A DNA stretch of 64,000 nucleotides from Myoxocephalus aenaeus (taxonomy: Eukaryota; Chordata; Actinopteri; Perciformes; Cottidae), in NCBI GenBank assembly GCA_038501785.1, contig JBAMJR010000154.1, positions 3,711,001-3,775,000 of the forward strand, in the 5' to 3' direction. A program made the translations under genes and the position numbers. A model generated the notes under the pieces. The model was not told the DNA's origin. It searched no databases and saw only the letters and a list, made by a program, of their open reading frames with translations. Below, piece by piece: positions 1 to 10,489 of the stretch. The stretch's first letter is position 1. Each line of letters opens with the position of its first letter.

Positions 1-166
1 TACAGTATGTGAAACGATCAATGCTCGGCTGGGCGTGTGGTGTTCAATGTACGGCTCGAGGAGCTCTCGTAAATACATGATTCCTTCTCGGCAGAATCGA
101 TAGCGCTCGTACAGGAAGTCATCATGATGTGAGAACGGATCTTGGCGATATGGAAGAACTCTCTCC
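1..166 (-). pseudogene. PIF/Harbinger (HARBI1-like) transposase fragment, cut by window edge
   Basis: Read on the minus strand, the frame ending at base 1 stays open for about 55 codons and gives a run of residues with the pattern QDPFSHHDDFLYERYRF, then CREGIMYLRELLEPYIEHHTPSRA. The 'DD-F-YERYRF-REGI-YL-ELLEPYI' pattern is what I know from the N-terminal part of PIF/Harbinger (HARBI1-type) nucleases. The frame meets a stop just upstream (around 172-175), next to an AG that could be a splice acceptor, so this may be an exon of an autonomous element or a decayed piece. The DDE catalytic core would lie to the left of the window. Family recognition is from memory of the motif; intactness cannot be judged. 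Confidence 0.6.
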
Positions 167-199
167 CTATAAAACTAATATAACTAATATCGCTCCTTT

Positions 200-1970
200 A
201 TCAATGAGGAAGGGAGCTGGTATTTTTGTCCGGTGGGAGTGGCCAATTTATCCAGTGAATTTCAGTAAGCCTGCGCTGGAGCAGGTTAAGGGATTTGGAT
301 GTGTTGCTATGGTAATTTTTCCAAACTTGCTTCTTGGAACCGAAAAGCCTGACCTGCTTTTCATCTTATCCTGAAAATTATCCAGCTAACTAAGTAAACC
401 AGGTACGAGGAATAGGGCCCTGTTCCACAAGCCAGATCAAAACAATAAACTATTACAGACTCTGAATATAGAGATATAAATGAATCTATGTTTTCACACA
501 TCAAACATTTGTTTTCAATGTTTGCAAAATACTTAAAGTATAGATGAAGATTATTGATTCTTGAATTGAAAATGGGTAAATAAGAAGGTTGGTTTGAGAC
601 AAATGTTAAACTGGCACCTCATGTAAAAACAGCAAAAGATATAATTAAAAAAACTAACTATTTTGACAATGTTGCTAACAACTTAGCCACAAAGTTTAAA
701 TAGTATGCAATTATCACACAAACCTTCCACTTAGATCTGGAATATTACCTATAAATAATGAACTGTAATACAGTGAATACTATTATTAGTAGTCAATGAA
801 CTCCCAAACCCGTTTTGTATTTCCTGTCTCTCACAAAATGCTGCTGTAAATGAACCACAGAATGTGGTCAGGAGGAAACGTGATTACTGTGACCATGAGC
901 ATGATTATTTATTGGTTTAGTGTGTCAATATATTTCCTCATTAGGGTTCAATGAATATTTCCTCACCATCATCTTCAATTATTGGCGTTCCTCCCACCTT
1001 TAAATGAGATGTTATGGATTTGTCTCAGCCATGGCCGTGCCTCCAGTTGTTTCTTGTGTTTCCGTGAACATTTTTAAATAATAATTGAAAACGTATTTAT
1101 TCTGCATTGGTTTTAACTATAGTGTCACTCTTCTTTTCATTCTGTTGTTTCTTTACTTTGTTGTAAAGTACTCAGCATGAAAGGTGCTACATAAATTAAG
1201 CTTTTCAAATAAAATGTATAATCATTGTGTTTCTTGTGTTTTCCCCTATTTGTCTCTCGCTGCGTTCCTATCTCATTCTTTATCTTTTAATTATTAACAC
1301 ATACCTGCCCTCACAAAGTACATATTGTTGCAGGAAGTATGCATTCAATTGGGAAATACTACTTAATTATAACATCCCACATTTAACTTTGACCCTCTTC
1401 CTCATACGTTCACTGCGCGGAGGATTGCGGGTAAAAGAAAAAGCACAAAATCATGCTGGCTGCATACAGCAAAATGTGACCGGCTGCAGTCGGACATCTT
1501 GGTATTTCTGTCATATTGCATTTGATATGTATGTATTGGGACATATAGTTTTATTTCCTGAACTACGGCGGGTTTACATACACCTTGCCCTTTTCAGATT
1601 GTACGTACCCCATGTCAACGTTGTGAATTGAAACAAAACTGGAACTGAAACTAAACACAACTTGTTAATGATTTGACAACAAAACTACTTCTACATTTAG
1701 TCAACCATCTTGGTTTGGCAGACTTTGATTGGAAACATATTTGTAATAATGACAAATACAAAAGGAACCTTGAACCAATCCAGGTATAAAGTGTGCAGTA
1801 AAGTGTTAGGAGGACAGCTGTTATAATGCCTCCTTACACTGGCTGTCACCAGAGATCTCAAGACATTTAAAGTCACCCCTTCATCCACATAAGAGTCCCT
1901 ATCTGGGAGAGATGTGTTTATGTAAACCATGTTAGTGTAAAGTGAGCAGTGGGGAGCTGTGTTGTTCTGG
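200..1970. other. No gene seen; AT-rich intergenic DNA
   Basis: AT-rich, without a convincing exon, RNA gene or terminal repeat. A 134-codon open frame at 1227-1631 (plus) has low-complexity hydrophobic composition and no recognisable motif; the segment around 1420-1580 has the feel of a dispersed repeat, but I could not name it. Confidence 0.4.

Positions 1971-1971
<1 letters not shown>

Positions 1972-2066
<95 letters not shown>
1972..2066. repeat. (TG)n microsatellite
   Basis: About 47 uninterrupted TG dinucleotides. It produces spurious Cys-Val and Thr-His open frames on both strands. It lies about 0.8 kb upstream of the jam2 promoter region. No function is implied by the sequence. Confidence 0.97.
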
Positions 2067-2067
<1 letters not shown>

Positions 2068-2759
2068 ACATGACAGCAGTGTCTCCTGCTCTCAGCAGAG
2101 CAGCTGGGATTGCTGATGAACAGGTGCTGCAACAGAAATTGTGTGACTTTGTATTTCTCTCGTATGCGTATGCACACGTGTCTGCATGGCTGCCCCCTGT
2201 GTGTGTCTCTGTGTGTGCATATGGCCACAAATGTAAGCATGTGTGCACATTAACAAGAAGAGCGACAATGAGCTGTTGTGTGGCTGCTGGTGGTGAGAAA
2301 CCTAATAGCCACGGACACAGTAGCTCAGCCAGCAGCTGTCCCATCTCTGCACCTCCTATTACACCCACAACTCTTACCATGGTGGCGTTTTAAGTGGTGA
2401 GATGGACCATTACTTGTTTTTATGAAAGTATGTCACTAACAGGGCAAGTTCAAAGAACTATTCAAGCATAATGCTTTCACTTGAGAACATGCTTTCCCTG
2501 TTTGTTTGTTTTTCTGAATTAAAGAGCTAATTATCTTGGTAATTTGTGAGAAAAGTGTTCCTGGAAAAAAATGATTTTATTAACAGATACCTTAAGATCC
2601 CGAGATCATTGTTTATATCTTAATTTCATGCAAGCAAACATGTCCTGCTGTTTAGTTGAATCCATATTTATTTTGTTGGGACATTAGATAAGTAATATAC
2701 TGTGGCTCAAGAGACAATCAGGCCATTGCACTCTCACATTGTTCAAACTCCATCTCATT

Positions 2760-3084
2760 TATTCAGATGAAACAGAGCAGATATTTTTTTCCAGGGATTC
2801 TCAGATTTTCTCTAAAGTTACCAGAGCCTTGCCAACATAAAAGGAGCTCATGTTCCCCCGCCTGCTCTGCCTGCTAAGACACCAGTGGTCACACACGTCT
2901 CAGGGCAGCAGCAGCTCTCCCCTCTGTGCGCGCTCCCGTCAGTTGTCTAGGATCCGCGAGAATGCGCACGTGCTGCAGATGAAACTTGAAGAAGCTGCTG
3001 AGACTTTGGAGTCAAACTCATCTCCAGACTGAACAGACACACACACGGACCTCACGACGCGTCTGTAACTCGCCGTGACTAGAC
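2760..3084 (+). promoter_or_regulatory. jam2: jam2 promoter region and 5' leader (candidate)
   Basis: A TATA-like CATAAAAGG lies at 2836-2844, about 245 bases before the chosen start codon, and GC content and CpG frequency rise from about 2850 onward. The leader would contain a short upstream ORF of six codons plus stop at 2962-2982 (starting ATGCGCACG), and a longer open frame from 2850 if transcription starts that early. The start site is inferred, not seen. Confidence 0.4.
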
Positions 3085-3133
3085 ATGCACCCGATGAGGA
3101 TATTGGCGCTGCTTCTCGTCACTTTATTGCAGA
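3085..3133 (+). CDS. jam2: jam2 coding exon 1: signal peptide
   Basis: The exon encodes 16 residues plus one base (phase 1), hydrophobic from Ile6, and ends at the donor CAGA|GTGAGT. The next exon (5575-5640) completes Ser17 and supplies the N-terminal Ser/Val/Lys-rich segment of the mature protein up to Thr38. Confidence 0.88.
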
Positions 3134-4573
3134 GTGAGTTTATCCTGTTTATTCAACAATTTATCAAACAATTGCAAGCCTGCAAAAGACTAATAGATAT
3201 ATTGCTAGACATTTTCAGAGGAAGAAGTGCATTAGGTTGTTCAACAAAATAAGTGTTGGCCAATTGATGATGTTAGCAGGCACGTTTTAGGAGCTTTTGC
3301 TAGTCTATATTTCCACAGTCTGTGGTGTGTTTTCAACATGAAAAACACGAAATTGTCTCAGATTATCATCTCAAAATGGTCAAATAAAAAAAAGATGCAA
3401 TACCATCACAACAATATCCCTTAATACAGTTCACCATGAGGCAAAGCATAAATATGATGGTGTACCATAATCTTTCAAATTAGCCTTAATATGAAAATGC
3501 TATCATAGTTGCTTTGTTTGATTTATTTTCTTAATCTGCAAAAAAAATTTAAAAGAATAAATAAAATCATCAAAAAGGAAAAACCCGCTTCCATTTTTGA
3601 CCTCCATTTCTTCTTAAATATGTTGTATAGTCCATCAGAAATACAGGATAATGACGTGGCTTCCCAAAAATTAACTATTTAATAGAATAAACATGTTTTG
3701 AGATGTTTTCTTTAAGCGATGCACGCTTGGCCGAGACCCAGATCTATATTGTGACCGTCCTTATGATTTCTGAAGCAGACTGATTTGTTTGTGGTTTTAT
3801 TGATCCTTAATGTGTGAGATTTAGTTTGTGCATGTTCAGTGGAGGAGCTGTGATGTGTTCAGGGACAGCCTCAGAGGGGGACATTGTGCAGGGAGTGGTT
3901 GCTGTTGGGCTCCCTGTTTACATCCAACTGGAGATCCACAGGGTGATGAAACACATCTTGTGCCCAGTGGAGGAGTCTGAGATCCCAACATCTCAGTTTG
4001 AAGATAGCCCCCGACTGACCCTGTCGCTGATTGGGCTGAGATGAAACATGCATTTGAAGTTGCTGTGGGATTTCTGAGGGGCAGAGGCTCCCAAACATGC
4101 TTTATGTTCATAATTGCAGCTTTGACGTGTGCTTTGATCTTTCTTGTATTTACGCACGAAGACCAAATTTCCTAACAGAGATGTAAAGATTTTGACATCC
4201 GCAGTTATGAGTCTGTTGAAGAAGTATATTTCCATTTTCTTTTTTGTGTCCAGTCAATGCTAATGGCATGGTATTGCTTGGTAATATTTAATTTATAATG
4301 ATTAAAGATTTTAAAACATGTAAACAATGCATGTTATTATGATTTGACATTTCATATCAATTATATTTAAAACATCAATGACAATATGGACATCATGTCT
4401 TTAACATGAGCTCGACATTTAATGTCTGCAGTGTATTTTAGAATATATTGCATGTGAGTTTTCTGCTAACATGGCAAAAAAAATCAGTTCAACGGTTAAA
4501 TCAGGTTTAGGTTAGGCTGAGGGTCAGGGTTAAAGGTTCAACCAGCGTAGAGCCTTACAAGTGTGTAGTGCAG

Positions 4574-4649
<76 letters not shown>

Positions 4650-4730
4650 CTTATTATGCCAGCTGAGAAGGGTAAGGTTACTGTCACAAAGAGCTTCTTT
4701 GTCTGCGAAAGAAAAACATGCACACAGACA

Positions 4731-4828
<98 letters not shown>

Positions 4829-5048
4829 CACACACACACCGTCAGCAAATGTTAACTTCATAATTTAAGTTTGGTATACACAAAAAACTGTATAACAGCG
4901 ATTGAAATATCTTCATATTTAACTTTTGGTAAAGCTGTATTTTAGTTTTTCTATAGAAATCCATCATCTAGGAATTCAAGCTGACTGCAGCCGCTGAGTT
5001 TTGGGCATTTTCAACACGTTTGTATAAATTTTTGTGGGGGAGGGTAGG

Positions 5049-5141
<93 letters not shown>

Positions 5142-8100
5142 AGAGGGACAGTTCACTAAAAGAGGTTATCAGGTCGGGATAAAGCAGCTTGTCAGAGAGT
5201 CATCCATCACCTGCATTCCTACACCGTCCCTGGTACCACCAGGATGTAGCTAAACACACTATGTGTCTGGAAGTTCATGTGTGCATCCACACAAAAAGAG
5301 AGCAGCTATGCATTATGGGTTATATAACTTTGTTGTATATGAATCCATGACATGTATGTGACTGGTGTGTCGGCTGAAACTCATTATCATGGGTTTATTA
5401 TCCTGTTTACGTCTCAGGTCTGATTGCACTATGGAGTCCAACATATTCTGAATCTTTAGATATTTTTAACATGTCAAATACAGCGAGATGTAATTGTTTC
5501 TCTTGTCTATAATGTGAGTGGAAGAAAGAAACAATACATCTAACAATGAACACCTGGTCCTCTCTCCCCTGCAGGTCCTGTCTCCGTGTCAGTGACAGTA
5601 AGCAGCAGTAAACCCAAAGTGGAGGTCCACGAGCACACAGGTGAGATTATAGCATCATTTATTTATCCGTCCAAATGACCATAACTCTGAAGAGCAACAT
5701 TGTATCATGTGATTTAAGTTGTTGGTCTCTTTAAACTTTTGTCTTATCTTTTAAGTTTTTAAATAGGAATAAAAAAAGCAACTTTTTACCAAATTTACCA
5801 TATTTTCCAATGGAATTTGCCGTCTAATGGAAAAATAACAAGAACGAGAGAAAAGTTCACATTATGTGTTAGGTATCTGAACTGTAACATCAGATGAGTG
5901 GGAGTATTGGTTGGTGTTAATATAAATTATGTTAATGGTCAGGAACAATTGGACCGCAAAGATGAGACATATATTATCGCTGATATCTGCTTTTCTGTTT
6001 TGCTTGTCATTCCAAAACAAATCAGTCAAATTAACAGACAAACCAATGGAAAACAGATTTATACAATCAAACATAAAATATTCTTATCTTCTTTATAGAG
6101 AATACCAGATACATACAATGTTTCAGAATAATTTGGAAAATAGATTAAGATAAAGAAGATATATACTTTTATCATACAAAAAGCAGGAAACAAACAGGAA
6201 CTGAAAAAACAGCCTCAATCTCCATTTGAACTATACACATTCACTAATAATTAATGCTGATCACTATTCATGAATACAACTGTGACAAAAAGGCAACACA
6301 TTACAGGAATTTACCTGCATATTCAAGTATATCTACTGTATTCAAAAAGTAATTTCACTGCTGTGTTTTCTGTCCTCAGATGCGATGCTCGCCTGTGAGT
6401 TCAGGACAGAGAAAGATCCGAACCCTCGAATCGAGTGGAAGAAGAAAGGACAGGGAGTGACGTTTGTGTTCTTTAATCACAAATTTACTGGTGAGTAAAA
6501 GACATTTATTGCATGAATTATTTTGACTTCTCTGAGCTGACAAGGCTGACATCTTGCTGCTTTCCTCCCATCATCCTTTCATTATTACCTTTTTGATTTA
6601 TCTTTTTTTAGCCATGAGTTAAGCTTTGTCCATCCTCCATCACCTTCCACTATAGATTCTTATGCAGGACGGGCAAATATGGAAGGAGCGACGCTGACGA
6701 TACACGCTGTTACTCAGAAAGACTCGGGGGAATACCGCTGTGAGGTGACCGCCAGCGAGGACCACGTCAACCTCGGGGAAGCCACTGTAACCCTCAATGT
6801 GCTCGGTAGGACGGGGAACATATGTTTTATGCATTTATTAGGGTGAATGTATGTGTACTTCTGTGAGACCGATGAAGGTATGATTATAGCTGTGCCAGCT
6901 TCATCGTCACACGTGAAGTTGTATGATGGGCAGTAAGCCAAATCACCCTTGATTGGTCACATTTACGCACTCACCCTTAAGTTCAAGATAACAACTTCAT
7001 TTTTAAATGGAAATGAAGAAAGATGGATTTTGATATGAAATACTCAAGATATTCTTTAACACATTAATAAGCATGTGACAAGAGATAATTGAACAATTAA
7101 CTCTGACAGCAAGTCACATACTGCCCTTTTGGTTTTGTGTTTCCAGCATTTTCGTGTCATGCGTATGAAGATAATTCGCTAGATGAGCCGAAAACAGGCA
7201 TTCCCATTTTCCCAACATTACAGTTTCAAAATATCTTTTCTAGAAAAAGAACAACATCATGAAATATATTGAATATACAACATATAATTAAATATACAGA
7301 GATGGAGGATTTATTCCTCACACAAATTTCTGTAATCTTTTCTTTCTTTCTGTCATTTCACTACATATTCAAGCACTGTTTGATTAATGATTATTGTTGA
7401 CATTATTGCTTTGATGCAGCAAATGACTCATTAGATCCCTTTAAATCAACCAAACAACAAAATGCACAAACAAAAGTAATACTTTAAGTGTTTTAAGCTG
7501 GACGGAAATGAAACATGTTTGTCTATCATTTTGCTGTAACTCAAGGTGCTTTCCCGCTCTGCCTCCTTAGTGCCTCCTCACGTCCCGTCCTGCGAGGTGC
7601 CGAGCTCTGTGTTTGTGGGCTCCGGCCTGGAGCTTCTCTGTAAGGACACACTCAGTGTGCCTCCTGCCACCTACCGCTGGTACAAAGACAACAAGGCTCT
7701 GACGGACACGGCAGATACTGCATACAGCGTCGACCCAAACAAGGGCTCACTGGTGAGTACACACTAACTTATACTGACACATAAAAGCACCAATGAGTAT
7801 ATGAACTGCTGTATAAAGCTGTTGCTCTCTCACCTTGTCTTTGTTTGGAGCAGAAGTTTAAGAGTGTGTCCAAGACAGACGCAGGGATGTACCGCTGTGA
7901 GTCCTCCAACAGCGTGGGGGCGCCAAAGAGCTGTGTGTCTCAACAACTGAAAGTTATTGAATGTAAATGGTTTTGTTAGAACTCCTCTTTTTAAGTTTCC
8001 ATGTTTCGTTCCACTCAACAAAGACTGAAGGAATCTTCTCTCTCCACTCCTTCTAGATCCTTTGAATATGACTATTCTGATAGCAGGTGCTGCAGGTTTT

Positions 8101-8182
8101 GTGACGCTCGTCCTTTTCTGCTGCATCTGTGTGTGTGTCTGCCGACGCCGAGGCTGCTGCAGGAGTGAGTAGAGTGATGCTG

Positions 8183-8248
<66 letters not shown>

Positions 8249-8424
8249 CTGTTTAGACCGTATGTACGGTAAGAAGGGCTGTTTGGATGTGTGTGTGAGG
8301 TCCCAGGTCGTGCCTGTCTTGCAATCATTGCTATTACATTTAAGACATTTTGCATTTATTAAGTATAAAATACATGTAGAAACCATTTAAAAAACAGGTA
8401 ATTTAATAAAAAAATATAAAAGAA

Positions 8425-8463
<39 letters not shown>

Positions 8464-9208
8464 GTATATATTTGTATTATTATTTTTGTGAAAGCATATC
8501 CATGAATCTCAAACTCACTATTGCGGAGTTGCATTAAATATTCCCTTTTTATTCCCATATGAATACAATTGTACTGTTTTGCTTTGGTCTAAGTGCTCGT
8601 ATTTTAAGTTCTGTTTTAAGTGATAAAGTCACAGTACAAATACCTGCTCAGCATTAAACAGCAGACAGACAAAATTAGCCAGTGAATAGTGGAGCATTTA
8701 GCTGCTAACAAGACAGACATTTCCCTCCGGAGAGCTTCAAGAGAGTGAATATTGGACTTACATTAGTCAGCTGGACAGAAACAAGGGTCTTAATGCATAC
8801 TTGCGGAAATGTACTAATTACTATCCACCCCTGGCAACAGATTAAGAGAGACATGTACAACTTCGAGTATGATAGTGATCATTAATGTTAACTTTTCTTC
8901 TTTGTTGTTTCTCTGAACAGAAGACAGGAAAACAAAAAGGTGAGGGTTTCCCTTGTCCGTCTGATTCTTGTTTGGCCTGCAGCTGTGTGTTATTGGCTGG
9001 TAATGAGCTCAGACTGAACGGCCTCCCTTTGTCTTTCAGCACCAAGTCCTACTACCCTCCTTCTCCTCCTCCTCCTCCCATCCGCAATGTGAGTGATCAG
9101 AGGGATGATTATCGTGCTGGGGCTTGTTTTGTTCACTGGGTTGACATTCAATTCCGTTAAGTTGTTGATAACGCTGGTCCCCAGCTAGTTAAAGGAAATT
9201 ATTCATTG

Positions 9209-9260
<52 letters not shown>

Positions 9261-9300
9261 GATCAAGCACTACAAACAAACTCACTCCTTCATGATCTGA
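3085..9300 (+). CDS. jam2: Junctional adhesion molecule 2 (JAM-B type), 10 coding exons, complete
   Basis: Joining 3085-3133, 5575-5640, 6380-6490, 6656-6805, 7571-7752, 7854-7962, 8057-8164, 8921-8939, 9040-9088 and 9262-9300 gives 882 bases, 293 residues plus TGA, with AG/GT borders and consistent phase throughout. The product has a signal peptide (from residue 1, MHPMRILALLLVTLLQ), a V-type Ig domain (Cys44-Cys104), a second Ig domain (Cys149-Cys201, plus the extra Cys133/Cys213 pair typical of JAMs), one membrane helix (about 227-251), a Cys/Arg-rich juxtamembrane stretch, a short tail with a Pro run and a C-terminal SFMI. JAM2 is a cell-surface adhesion receptor at cell-cell contacts that binds itself and JAM3; in fish this pair is known from myoblast fusion. 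R55-I56-E57 matches the JAM dimerisation motif (Arg-x-Glu). About 293 residues is the usual JAM length. Fish carry jam2a and jam2b; which one this is I cannot tell. Start chosen because it opens the signal peptide directly before the splice donor; Met4 is an alternative. Confidence 0.93.
4576..4839. repeat. (TG)n then (CA)n pair in jam2 intron 1
   Basis: A (TG) tract of about 73 bases (4576-4648) is followed, after 85 bases of unique sequence, by a (CA) tract of about 100 bases (to 4839). The two are complementary on the same strand. Confidence 0.95.
5049..5137. repeat. (CT)n-(GT)n compound microsatellite
   Basis: About 30 bases of CT repeat run directly into about 57 bases of GT repeat, inside jam2 intron 1, about 440 bases upstream of exon 2. 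Confidence 0.95.
6380..6805 (+). CDS. jam2: jam2 exons 3-4: V-type Ig domain
   Basis: Exon 3 (6380-6490) carries LACEF (first Ig cysteine, Cys44) and RIEWKKKG (Ig Trp58 and the Arg-x-Glu dimerisation motif). Exon 4 (6656-6805) carries the DSGEYRCEV signature (Cys104), as expected for an Ig fold. Both start after AG and end before GTGAGT / GTAGG, each with phase 1 carry-over. The 165-base intron between them has no other content. Confidence 0.93.
7571..7962 (+). CDS. jam2: jam2 exons 5-6: second Ig domain
   Basis: Exon 5 (7571-7752) carries VPSCEVPSS, a strongly JAM-like boundary motif, then LELLCKD (Cys149) and YRWYKD. Exon 6 (7854-7962) carries DAGMYRCESSNSVG (Cys201) and the extra Cys213. 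The 101-base intron is small. Exon 5 ends in phase 0, exon 6 in phase 1. Confidence 0.93.
8057..8164 (+). CDS. jam2: jam2 exon 7: transmembrane helix
   Basis: Encodes an N-x-T sequon (Asn226) just outside the membrane, a roughly 25-residue hydrophobic helix and a basic stop-transfer sequence CRRRGCCR. The inner half of the helix is unusually cysteine-rich (FCCICVCVC), with further Cys after it, so S-acylation is possible (inference). A (TG)n tract starts only about 20 bases after the splice donor. Confidence 0.9.
8186..8247. repeat. (TG)n microsatellite in jam2 intron 7
   Basis: About 30 TG units starting 21 bases after the exon 7 donor. (TG)n tracts just downstream of a donor can influence splicing in known cases; here that is only a possibility. 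Confidence 0.95.
8429..8457. repeat. (AT)n microsatellite
   Basis: About 14 AT units in jam2 intron 7. Confidence 0.9.
8640..8790 (+). repeat. Dispersed teleost-type repeat fragment (copy 1 of 3)
   Basis: Shares phrases with two other places in this window: the segment around 'GTGGAGCATTTAGCTGCTAA' and 'AGAGTGAATATTGGACTT' recurs at 48850-48990 (plus) and, inverted, at 46130-46285. Family not named; non-autonomous DNA transposon is a guess. Confidence 0.55.
8921..9300 (+). CDS. jam2: jam2 exons 8-10: cytoplasmic tail and PDZ ligand
   Basis: Exon 8 (8921-8939) is only 19 bases (KDRKTK), exon 9 (9040-9088) encodes STKSYYPPSPPPPPIRN, and exon 10 (9262-9300) ends HSFMI-stop. Family JAMs end in a hydrophobic PDZ ligand such as SFII/SFLV that binds ZO-1, AF-6/afadin and PAR-3; SFMI fits this. 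The 100-base and 173-base introns are short; the latter ends in a (TC)n tract that serves as polypyrimidine tract. Confidence 0.85.
9212..9256. repeat. (TC)n tract at jam2 exon 10 acceptor
   Basis: About 22 TC units end six bases before the AG that opens the last coding exon, so the microsatellite is also the polypyrimidine tract. Length variation here could affect splice-site strength. Confidence 0.9.
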
Positions 9301-9945
9301 GGGTGAAACACTGTCTCACTCTGACTTCAAACCATCCAGAACCCTTTACACTGCTCACTGCTTTCTGGGACGGACAGATCTTCAGATAAAAAGCTAAAAC
9401 CGTGCTTCCTAAACAATGCTATTGGTTTATAGTTTGGAAGACAGTTCCTACTTTTATATCTACTACAAACTCACAGTTCTGTAAATATGGGTTTATCTCA
9501 GCTCTTTCAAATGATATTACATGTTAAAACATTTTTTAAATCTTGTGTCTTGAATATTTTTCCAACTCTTTTCCAACTACGTTTTAGCTCTCTTGTGCCA
9601 CCTATATGCAAGTAACAGTTATTCATTTACACTTGACTAATTCTGAGCGACTGTATAGTATCTGTATATTGTATCCTTCTTATTGCCTTTCTTTTATATT
9701 TAGATACAAAGATGTTGATTTATATGAGGAAATATTTGTTTTCTCTGTCATTTTTTGTTACATACTTGTTGTGTTGATCTCATAATTGTTGAATCTTTGG
9801 CTGTATGAATTCAAATGTGAATTGAGCGACAGATGAACGGGTGTCTGCACACACTGAACGGTGCTTTGAAAGCTTTTAAAATCTTTGATACTCTTTTGAT
9901 GAGTCTATGTCTTGTTCAATAAAGAGAGATGAAACAAAAATAGCC
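9301..9945 (+). other. jam2: jam2 3' UTR with AATAAA poly(A) signal
   Basis: After the stop codon there are about 620 bases of AT-rich sequence to AATAAA at 9918-9923; cleavage is expected 15-25 bases later. No coding signal follows on this strand. Confidence 0.7.
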
Positions 9946-10265
9946 CACCACAGAGTGTATTATCTTATTGGTGGGACAAAGCCAAGCAGATGGAGTAGGA
10001 AGTTGAATTGGGATTTGATCAATGTCAATAAAAACACCAAATGTTAAACACTACATGTGTAGACAATTCAAATAACCATCCACAAGATGACAAATACATT
10101 GTTTGGATATATGGCCTAGTTTGTGCCATAGCCTCCTTAGTATTTTACATTCATTTAAAAGCCTACAAAAAAAAAAAATCATTCCCATCAGCCTCAGCTG
10201 TTTATGTTAAGCAATAATTAGCAAATGTTAGCATGCTAACATGCTAAATGAAAAGAATAAACAGG

Positions 10266-10478
10266 GTAAATGGACTTGTATAGAGCTCTCATAGTCTTCT
10301 GACCACTCAAAGTGCTTTGGCACTACATGTCATTCACCCATTCATACACTGATGACACCGCCTGTGGGAGCAATTTGGGGTTAAGCGTCTGCCCAAGGAC
10401 ACATTGACATGGACTAGTGGAGCCGGGGATTGAACCACCGATCCTCTGATTGAAGGACGACCGCTCCAACACTGAGAG
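10266..10478 (-). repeat. tRNA-derived SINE-like repeat, minus strand
   Basis: On the minus strand the unit begins around GAGCGGTCGTCC, has a B-box-like GGTTCAATCC (10427-10436 on the plus strand GGATTGAACC) and continues with the phrase TGTCCTTGGGCAGACGCTTA, known to me from abundant fish SINE-like repeats. Ends are approximate. Confidence 0.6.
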
Positions 10479-10489
10479 CGGCATGGTAA

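Noticed and set aside
1227..1631. 134-codon plus-strand open frame
   Set aside because: Low-complexity hydrophobic residues with no motif, no splice context, no partner; likely chance or repeat-derived.
4530..4868. Cys-Val and Thr-His repeat 'proteins'
   Set aside because: Pure translation of (TG)n/(CA)n microsatellites; the same applies at 1932-2240, 8053-8386, 14672-14899, 21374-21863 and 23073-23396.
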